The notes under the pieces were generated by a model, which saw nothing but the letters and a program-made list of their open reading frames with translations, searched no databases and was not told the DNA's origin. The translations under genes were made by a program, and so were the position numbers. A DNA stretch of 64,000 nt from assembly GCA_950022655.1 (NCBI GenBank), contig OX465582.1:91665801-91729800 (forward strand). The letters are read 5' to 3'. This DNA is from Alentia gelatinosa. Its lineage: Eukaryota; Annelida; Polychaeta; Phyllodocida; Polynoidae. Below, piece after piece: positions 23,715-39,129 of this stretch (the stretch's first letter is position 1; each line of letters starts with the position of its first letter).

Positions 23715-23965
23715 TTTCGAGTCCCACCCCCAGCAGTGGTAGATTTACTGCTATAACAAAGGTCATCCTTCTCATACCATGTCTATGTGGTGTGGGAAGT
23801 AAAAGAACTCTCACCTCGGTAAATGTGTAGGGGTGAGATTTCTACCTGAATTCATCACATAGATTCGATCACCACCCTAGTGGTGCAAAAGAACCTTGAG
23901 AAAGTCTGGAAAGGACCTTTAACGTTTGACTGGACGTAAAATCAAACCAAACAAACAAAACAAAA
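23715..23965 (+). mobile_element. tRNA-derived SINE, 5' truncated, subfamily with CTTGAGAAAGTCTGG
   Basis: Starts at TCGAGTCCCACCCCCAGCAG. The body matches the other copies up to ATTCATCACATAGATTCGAT. It then has a distinct 3' part (CCTTGAGAAAGTCTGG) and a tail CAAACCAAACAAACAAAAC. The copy at 49200 shares this 3' part. Confidence 0.8.
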
Positions 23966-24139
23966 CCCTCACCCTCACCCCGCGACCCACCACACCAAGC
24001 GATCTGCTTTCTGGCTCTGACTCAGCTTCCCCAGGAAGGAGTAGCTTGCCTTCCTTGTTTTGCATTCAAATCTCTTTGTTTTCAATTTCCCCCAAACATC
24101 TATTTAGTTTTTGTGGGGTTTTTAGCTGCGGCCTTTACG

Positions 24140-24850
24140 CATTAGGAAGGTGGAGGTCGCAGGGGAGGGGGAGGGGGAGGAGTAGGGGGGAGGTGAAGAA
24201 TGGATGTGAGAATAATTCGTGAAGAAGCGGGTGAGTGAGGGCGAGGTGGTGACATCTAGCGGGACGCCTCGGAGGAGGGGAGAGAGGAATATCAATGTGG
24301 GATTAAGATGCAACACCGGGCGGGGCGGGGCCAGGAGAGGGTTGTGAGGGGAGTGTACAGGGCAGGGGGAGGGCCGGTGGGGTGTAGAGGGCAGGGACGG
24401 TGTACAGGGCAGAGCAGGGGTTGGATGCGTGGTGGGGTGGCGTGGGGCGGGGTAGGGTGAGGGTGGTGAGGGCAGCGTACAGGGCGGGGTGTAGGGGCAG
24501 GGCTTGTAGGGGTAGTGTGGTGTGGGGTTGGTGGCGGTGTAGGGGTGGGGCGGGGTGTAGAGGGCAGGTAAGATGTGGGGCGGGGTGTACGGGCCAGGTT
24601 GTGGGGTGGGACTTTTAGGGCCAGTGCGGGGTGAGGTTGGGGGCGGGGTTGGGGCGGGGCAGAGCAAGGCGGGCTTTAGAGGGCAGTGTGGGGCGGGGTG
24701 TAGGGGCCGGGTTGAGGGCGGGGCTTGTAGGAGTAGTGTGGGGTTGGGTGGAGAGGGCAGGGCCAGTTGGGGTGTGGGGCGGGGCGAGGGTGGCGTAGTG
24801 GGCAGGGCAGGGAAGGGTAGGGCGGGATACAGGGCGGGGTAGTGGTGTAG
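24140..24850. repeat. G-rich degenerate repeat (GGGGCGGGGTGTAGGG)
   Basis: Dozens of GGGGCGGGG / GGGCAGGG / GTGTAGGG words, strongly strand-asymmetric with G on +. It has high G-quadruplex potential. Open frames on both strands are composition artefacts. Confidence 0.85.
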
Positions 24851-24861
24851 TTATATAGAAC

Positions 24862-25176
24862 TGCATCGAGAATTGTACAATACTCCACGAGTTTGGCTGG
24901 GCCGCAATCGTCATCGAGGCAAAGCCGAGTGACGATTGTGGCCCAGCCAAACTCATGGAGTATTGCGTATTTTACGATTCGAGTGTGGTTTTGGATTTAT
25001 CTCACCCCTTTCTATGGCATTAAACAGCATCACAACTTCGGAATAATCAGAATATACTTAGCAAATTCACTACGCCACGGCCATGGCGTCGTATTGTCAC
25101 TTTACCAGGGTGATTGTTGAGTTTATTTTTCTAATGTTATTCCTATGGCTAAACTTGCACTAGGGGTGAGATAAGG
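24862..25176 (+). mobile_element. Fold-back element D (TTTATCTCACCCC variant)
   Basis: Arms ATACTCCACGAGTTTGGCTG..CAATCGTC and GACGATTG..CAGCCAAACTCATGG pair around ATCGAGGCAAAGCCGAGT. The downstream module is bounded by TTTATCTCACCCC (about 25000) and CTAGGGGTGAGATAA (about 25160). A headless copy of this variant lies at 38260-38522. Confidence 0.82.
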
Positions 25177-26034
25177 AGCAGGGCGGGGTAAGGGTAGAGA
25201 GAGCAGCTCCTCGCTATGACCTCAGTGGCTGAGCTGCTCACGGCGCTGAGACGTCTCCGGGCCCTGTGTAGGGCACGGCGTGATCCGGGGTCGCCGGCCG
25301 GCCACTTTCTGGAGATTTAGAGACACTCGATCTCGGATTAAGCCTCAACCAGCACGAGGGTGGTCGTCCAGGGAGATTTCTTTTTATAGTAAAATGAGTC
25401 GCCTAGAAAGAGAAAATATATCCAAAAGGAGTTAGTATGAATGGAGAATGAATTTTTATGTATATACAAAAATATTTGAAATTATAACCCCTGGAATTAT
25501 AGTTAAGAAAATTGAAGTTCCTTTCCAACGTACATGGAAGATACCTTCAAATCAAATAAACCTCGGCTACTTCTAGGTACCGATTATTTGTGGTTCTATG
25601 GCGAGTCTAAGACCTATATCACGGTTATCACAGTCTTTATGGTTTAGGTCGTAGAGGAGCAGGGCTACAATGTTGGATTATTTAAAGAAAATGACTATAC
25701 CACTTCATATGGAAATATTGTGACTTTGCATATCTCCTTATCTTCTCATCTTTTTGTATTACATACCTATACCTGAAATATTTGAATAATTATTAACAAT
25801 TATAGGTATATAATATAACTGAAATGTGTTTGCCTTAATAGGACAACAACTCGTACCCAATTTCTTTCTATCAAAATATCCAATGAACTCGAAAAGCGAA
25901 TTCAGTATTTTTATAGAAACTACGAAAGGTCATCCCATTAAAATCATGAAAGATTTCTAATGATGATTTACATGAAATGTGATTGTCAGGTGTTAAATGG
26001 TAATGGTGTTACAGGCTAATGGTAATGAAACAAC
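25177..26034. other. No gene seen
   Basis: A short GC-rich patch (25200-25320) with a 34-codon open frame (MTSVAELLTALRRLRALC), then AT-rich sequence. Nothing assignable. Confidence 0.4.
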
Positions 26035-26830
26035 AATATATATGTGCACCTGTATGTTATAAGTTAGACCTGGTTGTTTGAATTGATTACCCTCGTTGGG
26101 TGATACATACATGATGGATATAGGGGTTGATAATGCCTGCACCTGTATGTACTTAATAAGACCTGATTGTTTGAATTGATTATCCTCATTGGGTATTACA
26201 TACATGACAATTAAAGGGCTTCCCTGGTTATCCTTGTGGGGTGATACATACATGACAAATATAGGAGTCCATGCCTGCACCTTTATGTCCTAAATAAGAC
26301 CTGGTCGTGTTAATTGATTATCCTCGTTGGGTGATACGTACATGACAAATAAAGGGCCTGCACCTGTATATTATAAGTAAGACCTGGTTGTGTGAATTAA
26401 TTACCCTCATTGGGTGATGCATACATGACGGCTATAGGGGTTAATAATTCCTGCACCTATATGTACTTAGTAAGACCTGGTTGTGTGAATTGATTACCCT
26501 CGTTGGGTGATACATACATGATGGATATAGGGGTCCATGCCTGCACCTGTATGTACTTCGTAAGATCTGGTTGTGTCGATTGAGTATTTCCGTTTGGTGA
26601 TACATACATGATGGATATAGGGGTTAATAATTCCTGCACCTATATGTACTTAGTAAGACCTGGTTGTGTGAATTGATTACCCTCGTTGGGTGATACATAC
26701 ATGATGGATATAGGGGTCCATGCCTGCACCTGTATGTACTTAGTAAGATCTGGTTGTGTGAATTGATTACCCTCGTTGGGTGATACGTACATGACGGTTA
26801 TAGGGGTTCACGCCTGCACCTGCGCACGCT
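26035..26830. repeat. ~90-bp tandem repeat, about nine copies
   Basis: TAAGACCTGGTTGTGTGAAT, TACCCTCGTTGGGTGATACA and TGCCTGCACCTGTATGTACT recur in order with a period of about 90 bp. Two units are shortened. Confidence 0.95.
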
Positions 26831-26939
26831 AACACTAATTAAGGCATACTTACTGTAGTCTCCACTCTGTAGACTTAACGCTTGTTAATCACTGCACTGA
26901 CACCAAGAGGGCACTGCCCCGCTTCTCACTGACTGTGCT

Positions 26940-27405
26940 GCCACCTGATGGTGCACCACCCTGTACGCCACTCAGGTTGGCGTATACGCCACGGTGCGCT
27001 GCCCTGTACGCCACTCAGGCTGGCATATACGCCACGGTGCGCCGCCCTGTACGCCGCTCAGGTTGGCGTATACACCACTCAGACTGGTGTATGCACCACC
27101 CTGTACGATACTTAGGCTGACATATACGCTGCAGTGCACTGCCCTGTATGCCACTCAATGTCTCGTATACGCCGCGGTACACCGTAAACCCACATAAGTG
27201 CCATACCGGGCGGTGCACCGTAAACTCGCGTATATATATGCCATACCGGGCGGTGCACCGTAAACTCGCGTATATGCCATAGCGGACGGTGTACTGTAAA
27301 TCCGCGTATATGCCATACTGGGCGGTGTACCGTAAACCTGCGTATCAATGGCGTACTGGGCGGTGCACCGTAAACTTGCGTATATGCCGTACTGGCCGTG
27401 CACCT
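26940..27405. repeat. Two abutting minisatellites, 33-45 bp units
   Basis: 26960-27170 repeats CCTGTACGCCACTCAGGCTG/GCGTATACGCC. 27170-27405 repeats CCATACCGGGCGGTGCACCG/TAAACTCGCGTATATG. They share GTATACGCC words and probably a common origin. Confidence 0.92.
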
Positions 27406-28189
27406 AATAACCTGAGCACAGTGGTGGTCAATCCACCACCCTGCACGCCTCTAACACAGCTTGTATTGTTTGTGTAATAATAATCACTAAACAAGATATA
27501 AACTGAACTCAAACTGCCGCTAGTGTGGCGAGTAGTATATGAAAAGTGGCATTTCCACCAGGTTGCTATCAGTCTCCACAGTACGTGTACATGTATTACA
27601 ATAAAGTGATTTGACAAGAAAGTTCTCAATTTTGGAGAGGATCTTTTTGTAACTAGACCGATCCTTTAATCAAATAATTCAATTTGGTCTTAGAAATAAG
27701 TTGAGGTTAACTCTCCTCGGCTCCGTTGGTCGTTTGTTTCTGTAAAGTAAAATGAACCATTGGTAACATGGTTTTACCTCGATGGTGGATTCTCATCTAT
27801 CAACGACCAACTTCAAAATATTGAGAAAAGGAATTTATTTTCATAACTAAGGAGTGCACATATAGAATTACCAAAAATTATGTGCTACATCTACATATTA
27901 ATTAAACGGTATAATAAATTGGAGACCTCAATGAATTTTTATTTTTTTATTTTTTTTTAAAGAATAATATAAATACATACATATGACGGTATAACAAATG
28001 GAGATCTCAATGAATTAAAAAATATAATAAAAAAGTAGAATTGTATATAAATACAGAGTATAAGAGGGTATACCTAACAAATTGGAGATCTCAATGAATT
28101 TTTATTTTTTAATTTTTTTTAAAGAATTAATGTAGATACATGTATATGAATGCAGCGGTACTGATTATCTTCCTCTCCCCCTCCTATAG
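27406..28189. other. AT-rich sequence before exon A
   Basis: Probably the end of the intron that precedes CtBP exon A. A ~100-bp block (GGAGA-CTCAATGAATTTTTATTT) is repeated three times (27920-28130). The polypyrimidine tract and acceptor TTCCTCTCCCCCTCCTATAG end at 28189. Confidence 0.6.
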
Positions 28190-28619
28190 CAACTGCGTGT
28201 GTGTAGCGGACACTTTCACGGCGGCGAGAAGCGAGAAGGGGACATTCCCGTGGCCGACCCGGAGGTGGACCCTCCGCTCAGCGTAGAGCTCCCGCCGCCG
28301 CCGCCCAAGCGCTCCGAGAAGCGCCACACTCAGCACTCCCTGACGAAGCGCGTGCGGCTCGACTCGGTCACGCTCCAGCTGGACCTCAACTCCAACGGCT
28401 TCTCCACCAGTGACTCGTACGCCCACTCCAAGGGCATCGACCGCAAGCACACGCCCGGGGTGACCTCTGGCGGCAGTAGCGGCGGCACGAGCAGTAGCGT
28501 CCCGCGTCTCACGCTCAAGACGCCGCTGCCGCCCTCCTCGGCGCAGACGACAAACGGCGGCAGTAGCGCGCTCAGCGCCGCCCTGCTCCCCAACAAGTTC
28601 TCCACCTCACCCACCGCAA
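28190..28619 (+). CDS. CtBP: CtBP exon A: C-terminal end of a THAP zinc finger plus linker
   Basis: Internal coding exon, bounded by a pyrimidine-rich acceptor (AG 28188-28189) and a GTGAGT donor at 28620. It enters in phase 0 and leaves in phase 1. The translation opens with a segment containing RVCSGHFHGGEKREGDIPV. Its C-x2-H is the second half of the C2CH zinc site of a THAP DNA-binding domain, and GDIPV occupies the place of the usual AVPTIF box. About 115 residues of low-complexity linker follow (Pro-rich, then Ser/Gly/Thr-rich), with a basic stretch KRSEKRHTQ. The nematode CTBP-1 is known to carry an N-terminal THAP domain, and from memory it reads very similarly here. The first Cys pair and the Trp of the domain must lie in an upstream exon that I could not find. 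The phase matches exon B exactly. Residue numbers used for this gene count from the first codon of this exon, so they are not true protein numbers. Confidence 0.85.
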
Positions 28620-30608
<1,989 letters not shown>

Positions 30609-31255
30609 TAGGCTTTTTTTCAACGTCTTATTTTCAATCTCAACCCTTTGAAATTCCTTTTTTTTCTTTTTTTTTTTTTACTTAAATGAAAATGTATTTT
30701 ATCATACCTCTTTGCTTGTTTCACATGGAGAGCCAGTGTTTTAAATCGCAAAGTGAAGCTTTTTCTTTTTGTAGAAAATTATTGCAGTTCTTAATATGCT
30801 AGAGGACATAAAAGGTCGTTTGATATTCCAATGTATGGCTTGGCTGTTGAAATAACTGTTTTAACAATTTCGGAAAGTTTAGGTACAATCAACCTATTGT
30901 TTTTATAGATAAAACAGCCATTTGCTCAGTGTTGTTTATCTTTAAATTTACCTGTGCTCTTAAACTCTACCAGTGGAGACACTTTTTATATTTGTATTTG
31001 ATTAAACTGGCGTGTTTATTGAGAGAATTATGTTCATCCCATGTTGAGACGAATCTTCCACATTAATGTCCTTAATACTTAACAGGTGCATACATAATAC
31101 ATGGACATTACATGATACATTCATGCATACTTTCTCTCAGGTTTTATTTACAATGTGACAACTATCAGTTAGATTCTCCTATATTATTTAAGATATTGTC
31201 TATTCTTTTGATGACCCCAGCTGACATCCCTGCAGTTTGTACTCGCAGTCACTAA

Positions 31256-31486
<231 letters not shown>

Positions 31487-31751
31487 TAAAACTATCACAG
31501 AATATACAAAATTAAGTTTAAAAGATCATAGATTACTGTCATTGTTTTTTTTAAGAACCGAAGAAATCTATATTTTTCAGTACATTTCCTATAATAGTTT
31601 AATTATTTTTTAGCATTTCTTATATAAATCAATCAAATTTAAATTGGCTTAATTTACCTATTGGGTTAGGTTAAATTCGATAATATTTTGTTTCGCTCAT
31701 TTGGTATTGGAATAAGTGAAGGAAACCTGACTAAATTGACAGTTGTCAGTA

Positions 31752-31846
31752 TTTGAAAATCACCAGATGGCACCACTGTATTGTAGGCTATGCCTTTAAA
31801 GGCATATCCTACAATCCGCAGTGGCGCCACCTGGTGATTTTTGAAT
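31752..31846. repeat. Perfectly centred long hairpin in CtBP intron C-D
   Basis: TTGAAAATCACCAGATGGCA through GTAGGCTATGCCTTT pairs with AAAGGCATATCCTACA through GCGCCACCTGGTGATTTTT, about 46 bp per arm and no loop. Each arm carries a CACCAG(A/G)TGGC(A/G)CCAC word that resembles the CTCF core. Confidence 0.9.
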
Positions 31847-32311
31847 AATTTCAAAGATTAGTCAAAACTGGTATTTTTGGGATTCATTCTAATTATACAT
31901 GAGTATATTTTACATTTTGTCATGTTTATCCAATTTTGATGTGTAGAATAGGCTAATTTACATGTGTTTGATTTACATAGGAAATGTACAGAAAAAAATG
32001 GTTTTCTTCAATTCTTTCAAAAACAATGATTTTTAAAACCTAAATAGGAAGTACTATATATATGTTATATTCTGTGAAAGTTTGAGGAAAATAACATGGG
32101 TTTTACTATATGAAAAACTACCTTATAGGATTTCTATATACACATGTATTCTAATATAAAATAATCATAGCATTGAACTATAAAATTATCATAACATCGA
32201 ACTATAAATCAAAAACAAGCACAGTGACCCCCGATTTTTAAGTTTGATATGTGTTCCGCAACACTTGGAGATCATCATATTAAATTTTCAGGAAATTAAC
32301 ATGGTTTTTAA

Positions 32312-33100
<789 letters not shown>

Positions 33101-33238
33101 TTTGTATCTATGTGGGTTAATATGATTCAGAAATGAAGATCACAAAAAACCAGACACAGTATTTTTTTATAATGATGGTGTTATTTAACCAAATAGTACA
33201 GGTAGTGTTGTAAATTAGAGTATCAAAGTATGATTCAC

Positions 33239-33310
33239 GACGTTTCGCTAGGCTTTATCTAGCTTCATCAGGTGATCTAGGCTTTATCTAGCTTCATCAG
33301 GTGATCATCA
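33239..33310 (-). repeat. Tandem CTGATGA/GAAA block, hammerhead-core-like
   Basis: On the minus strand CCTGATGAAGCTAGATAAAG is followed by CCTAGCGAAACGTC; the first part is present twice in tandem. GCUAG/CUAGC can form stem II between CUGAUGA and GAAA, but one extra A breaks the canonical spacing, and stem III with a cleavage site is not evident. Confidence 0.3.
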
Positions 33311-33604
33311 GGTGATTAATATGATTCTTGAGTCATTAACTTTTATTTCTACAACAAATATATTAGGGAGGATAACAATATATATGTTCAACTGTACTGG
33401 GGTTTTTTGTTGTTCTTTTTTTAAATATTAGCATGGTATAAATATCCATAGGTTTAACATTAGGAATTCGTTCTGAACAGGCATGCGAGTACGGTAACTC
33501 ATACTCAATGGGTGATAGATAAACAGATGAATACTTCTAGGCCAAGATAAAATCAGAAACATATTTGTGCTTGGTCTGAGTCCCTGTTTACCATCTCGTG
33601 ACTG

Positions 33605-33712
33605 TTAGCTTCGACAGTATTAGCCGTCCATAAGGCCGTTGAATAAAGTTGACCAATGGCATACAGAAAAGGGCCTACATTTACGATTTTAGATTATTAA
33701 ACGTTTGATCAG
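33605..33712 (+). repeat. Dispersed repeat R2, copy 2 (in CtBP intron D-E)
   Basis: CGACAGTATTAGCCGTCCAT, AATAAAGTTGACC and GCATACAGAAAAGGGCC match copy 1. Immediately upstream (33455-33600) is another dispersed block, shared with 4200-4400 and 48100-48310. Confidence 0.75.
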
Positions 33713-33786
33713 GCATGACTCTTGATAAAATAGTATAGATAAAAGAATATACAAAATTTAAAAATGTTTTTGGATCGGATGACTGA

Positions 33787-33954
<168 letters not shown>

Positions 33955-34107
33955 TGATCACGGCTTCATGCTCTTTAAAGCTGCTCAATGGTTTAGTGTG
34001 GTCAAACTTGGAGGTGGACAGCAATCAATCTGTTCACCCTCTTGATCGCCTTGCCTCTGTGTGGTGCAGGGCAGATATGCTTGCATGCAAGCATAACTAA
34101 AGTGACC

Positions 34108-34410
34108 GGGGTGGGGAGTTAGCTCAGTGGTAAAAAGCACAGGACTTAAAATCCCAAGGTTTTGTGGGTTCGAGTCCCACTGCAGCCACCTTTCTCCTGC
34201 ATCCCCAGCAGTGGTAGATCCAGTGCTATATCGAAGGCCAACCCTACTCATACCATGTTTATGTGGGAAGTAAAAGAACTTTAAACTTTGGTAAATGTGT
34301 AGGGGTGAGATTTCTACCTAAATTTACCTCATAGATTTGGTAAAACCCAAAGTATCTCTAACATAACATATTAGCTGTTTAACTACCCAAACAAACAAAC
34401 TAAAAAAAAA
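34108..34410 (+). mobile_element. tRNA-derived SINE, most complete copy
   Basis: The tRNA-like head begins GGGGAGTTAGCTCAGTGGTA (A box) and continues to GTGGGTTCGAGTCCCACTGC (perfect B box). A shared body follows (AGCAGTGGTAGAT, CATACCATG, GTGAGATTTCTACCT), ending in ACTACCCAAACAAACAAAC. It is not a functional tRNA: the anticodon arm is poor and the body is repeated elsewhere in the window. It lies inside CtBP intron E-F, just ahead of the satellite array. Confidence 0.85.
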
Positions 34411-34728
34411 CTCGACCTGGTCAATATGTAGGAATTTATGCTCCTGATACATTTTCTTAAGTTTGAAGATCTCTTTGATTGTTTATGAAATATTTGAAAA
34501 CATTGAAAATTACTGACTGAAACAAATCTACAAAAGCGAAAAGTTTATATCACTGATGGTTCCTATATACCCTCAGGTTCCCCTGGGACATTAAACCACA
34601 AATAAACAAACAAACTAGTCGGGGAGGGTTTATCTTGTTGCAATGAGGTTCAGTTCTTTGAGAAAATTTAATGAGTCTGTTGGGACTAGGGGAATCAATC
34701 ATACTTGTAGTTTTTCCTCTTCAAAACC

Positions 34729-37495
34729 AGTGACAGTTGGAATTTCGATAACATCAACAGCTGAAGATTGTTGTTGATCATTCACTATTCCTAGATTAAA
34801 TCGGGGAAATCTGGGCGTTTGGATGAGATATATCCAGACTCTTCGTTCCACCCCAAACATTACAATACATAATGTATTATACCAATGTTCAATCTGAAAT
34901 ACATATCTTTTGAGAGAAGATTTCCCCCATAAAGCAACTCAAAGTTGGAATTCTCATAGCATCAGCCACTGAAGTTTGTTTTTGATCATTGACTATTCCT
35001 AGATTAAAGTGAGGAAATCTGGGCGTTTGGATGAGACATATCCAGACTCTTCGTTCCACCCCAAACATTACAACACATGATGTATTATACCAAAGTCCAG
35101 AGTAAATTTGGCCGCTATATACCCTCAAGAGTCCCCTTGGATGTTAACCCACAAACAAACAATCTGAGTAAATTACATAGGCTTTAATAGAAGATTTCTC
35201 CCATAAAGTAACTAGCATTTGGAATTCTCATAGCATCACCCACTGAAGTTTGTTCGTGATCGTTGACTATTCCTAGATAAAATCGGGGAAATCTGGGCGT
35301 TTGGATGAGATATATCCAGACTCTTCGTTCCACCCCAAACATTACAACACATGATGTATTACACCAAGGTTCAGAGTAAATAATATATTCTATAATAAAA
35401 GCTTTCCCCCATAAAACAAGTCGATGTCAGAATTATCATGGCATCAGCCACCAAAGTTTGTTGTTGATCATTGACTGTTCCTAGATTGGGGAAATCTGGG
35501 CGTTTGGATGAGATATATCTAGACTCTTCGTTCCACCCCAAACATTACAACACATGATGTATTTTACCAAGGTCCAGAGTAAATTTGGCCGCTATATACC
35601 CTCAGGGTCCCCATGGTTGTTAAACCACAATCAAATAAACAATCAGAGTAAATTACATATTCTTTAATAAAAGATTTCCCCCTTCCCCCATAAAGCAACA
35701 TGCTATTGGAACTTTCATAGCATCAGCCACCAAAGTTTGTTGTTGATCATTGACTATTCCTAGATTAAAGTGAGGAAATCTGGGCGTTTGGATGAGATAT
35801 ATCCAGACTCTTCGTTCCACCCCAAACATTACAATACACGATGTATAATACCAACATTCAAAGTAAATAATATATTCTTTAATAAAAGTTTCCCCCCATA
35901 AAGCAGCACCCTGTTGGAATTCTCATAGCATCAGCCACTGAAGTTTGTTTTTGATCATTGACTATTCCTAGATTAAAGTGAGGAAATCTGGGCGTCTGGA
36001 AAAGATATATCCAGACTCTTCGTTCCACCCCAAACATTACAGTACATGATGTTTTATACCAACATTCAAATTAAATAATATATTCTTTAATAGAAGATTT
36101 CTCCCATGAGGCAACTTGCAGTTGGAATTCTCATAGCATCAGCCACTGAAGTTTGTTTTTGATCATTGACTATTCCTAGATTAAAACGGGGAAATCTGGG
36201 CGTTTGGATGAGATATATCCAGACTCTTCGTTCCACCCCAAACATTGCAATTCATAATGTGTACTAATGTTCAATCTGAAACACATATTTTTCAAGAAAA
36301 GATTTCCCCCATAGAGCAGCACCCTGTTGGAATTCTCATAGCATCAGCCACTGAAGTTTGTTTTTGATCATTGACTATTCCTAGATTAAATTCGGGGAAA
36401 TCTGGGCATTTGGATAAGATATTTCCAGACTCTTCGTTCCACCCCAAACATTACAATACACGATGTATAATACCAACATTCAAAGTAAATAATAAATTCT
36501 TTTATAGAAGATTTCCCCATGAGGCAACTCGCAGTTGGAATTCTCATAGTATCAGCCACTGAAGTTTGTTTTTGATCATTGACTATTCCTAGATTAAAGT
36601 GAGGAAATCTGGGCGTTTGGATGAGATATATCCAGACTCTTCGTTCCACCCCAAACATTACAGTACACAATGTATTATACGAACATTCAACTTAAATAAC
36701 ATATTCTTTAATGGAAGATTTCCCCCAAAAAGCAACACGCTGTTGGAACTCTCATAGCATCAGCCACCAAAGTTTGTTGTTGATCATTGACTATTCCTAG
36801 ATTAAAACGGGGAAATCTGGGCGTTTGGATGAGATATATCCAGACTCTTCGTTCCACCCCAAACATTGCAATACATAATGTGTACCAATGTTCAATCAGA
36901 AACACATATTTTTCTAGAAAAGATTTCCCCCATAAAGCAGCACCCTGTTGGAATTCTCATAGCATCAGCCACTGAAGTTTGTTTTTGATCATTGACTATT
37001 CCTAGATTAAATTCGGGGAAATCTGGGCATTTGGATAAGATATTTCCAGACTCTTCGTTCCACCCCAAACATTACAATACACAATGTATAATACCAACAT
37101 TCAAAGTAAATAATATATTCTTAAATAAAAGTTTTCCCCCAAAAAGCAGCACCCTATTGGAATTCTCATAGCATCAGCCACTGAAGTTTGTTTTTGATCA
37201 TTGACTATTCCTAGATTAAAGTGAGGAAATCTGGGCGTCTGGATAAGATATATCCAGACTCTTCGTTCCACCCCAAACATTACAGTACTTGATGTTTTAT
37301 ACCAACATTCAAATTAAATAATATATTCTTTAATAGAAAATTTCCCCCATGAGGCAACTCGCAGTTGGAATTCTCATAGCATCAGCCACTGAAGTTTGTT
37401 TTTGATCATTGACTATTCCTAGATTAAATTCGGGGAAATCTGGGCGTTTGGATGAGATATTTCCAGACTCTTCGTTCCACCCCAAACATGTTTAG
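34729..37495. repeat. Satellite array of 13 monomers, ~207 bp, in CtBP intron E-F
   Basis: The landmark GACTCTTCGTTCCACCCC recurs 13 times, at 34837, 35045, 35319, 35522, 35806, 36014, 36222, 36428, 36635, 36843, 37049, 37257 and 37466. Spacing is 203-209 bp except for two intervals of 274 and 284 bp. Those two hold an extra ~60 bp ending in the SINE-type tail CCACAAACAAACAA (near 35105-35165 and 35582-35645). Because 207 is 69 codons, some frames stay open across a monomer on both strands; no full protein results. Confidence 0.95.
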
Positions 37496-37551
37496 TTTGT
37501 GCATTTAATATGAAAGAATGATTCAACATCTCTTGCCCTTTCTGAATGTAA

Positions 37552-37857
<306 letters not shown>

Positions 37858-37994
37858 TAACAAAGTCACCGTAACTAATAAGTATATCACGTTATAATCA
37901 TATTATTTTCCCGTTTCTCATTGTCTTTATCCATTGTGACTCAAAATCTTAGTACAATTTAAAAAATATATATATATAATGATAATATATATAA

Positions 37995-38238
37995 AAGGAA
38001 ATCTTTATTTTAATCTCCACTTGATCATTTCCTTTCTTAAGTAAAACAAAGAGTGCACAGATTGAGTGTCTTCTCGTGCCTATAAAACAGTGTTTTGAAA
38101 CTCCCCAGACACCCTCAAGCCAATTAGATGACCAATACCAATGTGTTTTCCATGTTTTCTCCATCTCTTTGAGGCAGTAAATTCCACATGAAAGATATTT
38201 CCCTCATTTCTTCATAATCCCAACTGACATCCCTGTTA
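37995..38238. repeat. Dispersed repeat R1, copy 3 (in CtBP intron F-G)
   Basis: Has AGGAAATCTTTATTTT, ATAAAACAGTGTTTTGAAAC, CTCTTTGAGGCAGTAAATTC and AACTGACATCCCTG. Confidence 0.8.
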
Positions 38239-38259
38239 AAAAGAATTTGAATAGAGTTC

Positions 38260-38522
38260 TATGCTTTATCTCACCCCTGGTACAAGTTTAACCATAGACG
38301 TAATTTTTTTAAATATTTTTAATGCAACGATCAGCCAGGTAAAGTTAGAATATTATGCCATGGTTGTGGCAGAGTGGTGAGATGACGTCATAATTGACTG
38401 GCCAATTGGTAGCCAGTATTTGAGAAAATAGGCAAGACATCAACATGTTCATAACTGGATTTGCTAAGTAATTGAATTTTTTCCGAAATTGCAATGCTAT
38501 TCTAATGTCAGTGAAAGGTGAG
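38260..38522 (+). mobile_element. Fold-back module E, without long hairpin
   Basis: Bounded by TTTATCTCACCCCTGG and AAGGTGAGATCAA, with CCATGGTTGTGGC and TTGCTAAGTAATTGAA words shared (inverted) with element D. Located in CtBP intron F-G. Confidence 0.6.
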
Positions 38523-39129
38523 ATCAAGCGAGAACTGCACTCAAATTGTAAAGCAGGGATGCCAGTTTGTAGGATTTTGCCTACATGTAGGATTTTCATT
38601 TTAGTCTCAAAGTGATGAAAAGTTCAAGAAATTGTATGTTTTGAGAACAAAATAGACTCCAGGTTCCCTGCAATCTAAATCTTAGATAAACGTCTTCTGT
38701 AATCTTTCAAAATTCCGAATTTAGCTACCATGAATACACTCAGTTAGAGGCCCTATGGATCCTAGTGCTCCAACCTAGAACTGTAGGATGGTAGGATTCC
38801 TGTAGGAAATGCTCCTACGGATAAGGGCAAACTTGAATACTGACTTCTGATTGGCTTAAAATATATGCCCAAGAATCTGCTAGGAGAGTGATGGGGAGTC
38901 CCCATACACCATGTGCGTTTTAGGTGATACATAGACTGGCCTCAGTCCCCATGTAGGAATTTTTTCTGACCCCAACTAGCATCCCTGGTAAAGTAGGCGT
39001 TGCCTCGATAAGGATTGTAATGCTTCCAAACTCGTGGATTATTGTTCATTTGATTCTCCATCCTGCTTTTTGTCTCAACCCTGGTATTTTTTTTGGCCAT
39101 AGACTTAACATTGGAAACTTGTATCCCAG

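Noticed and set aside
24122..24956. Long Pro-rich minus and Gly-rich plus frames
   Set aside because: Pure composition effect of the G-rich degenerate repeat.
26035..27405. CRISPR-like regularly spaced repeats
   Set aside because: Units are contiguous tandem repeats without unique spacers, in a eukaryotic genome.
1..28189. Missing THAP first exon of CtBP
   Set aside because: I looked for the C-x2-4-C and HFYR-type codons by eye in this stretch and found no convincing match; a profile search is needed.
34108..34192. Possible tRNA gene with perfect B box
   Set aside because: No good anticodon stem-loop or acceptor pairing, and the body and tail after it recur at several other loci, so it is a SINE head.
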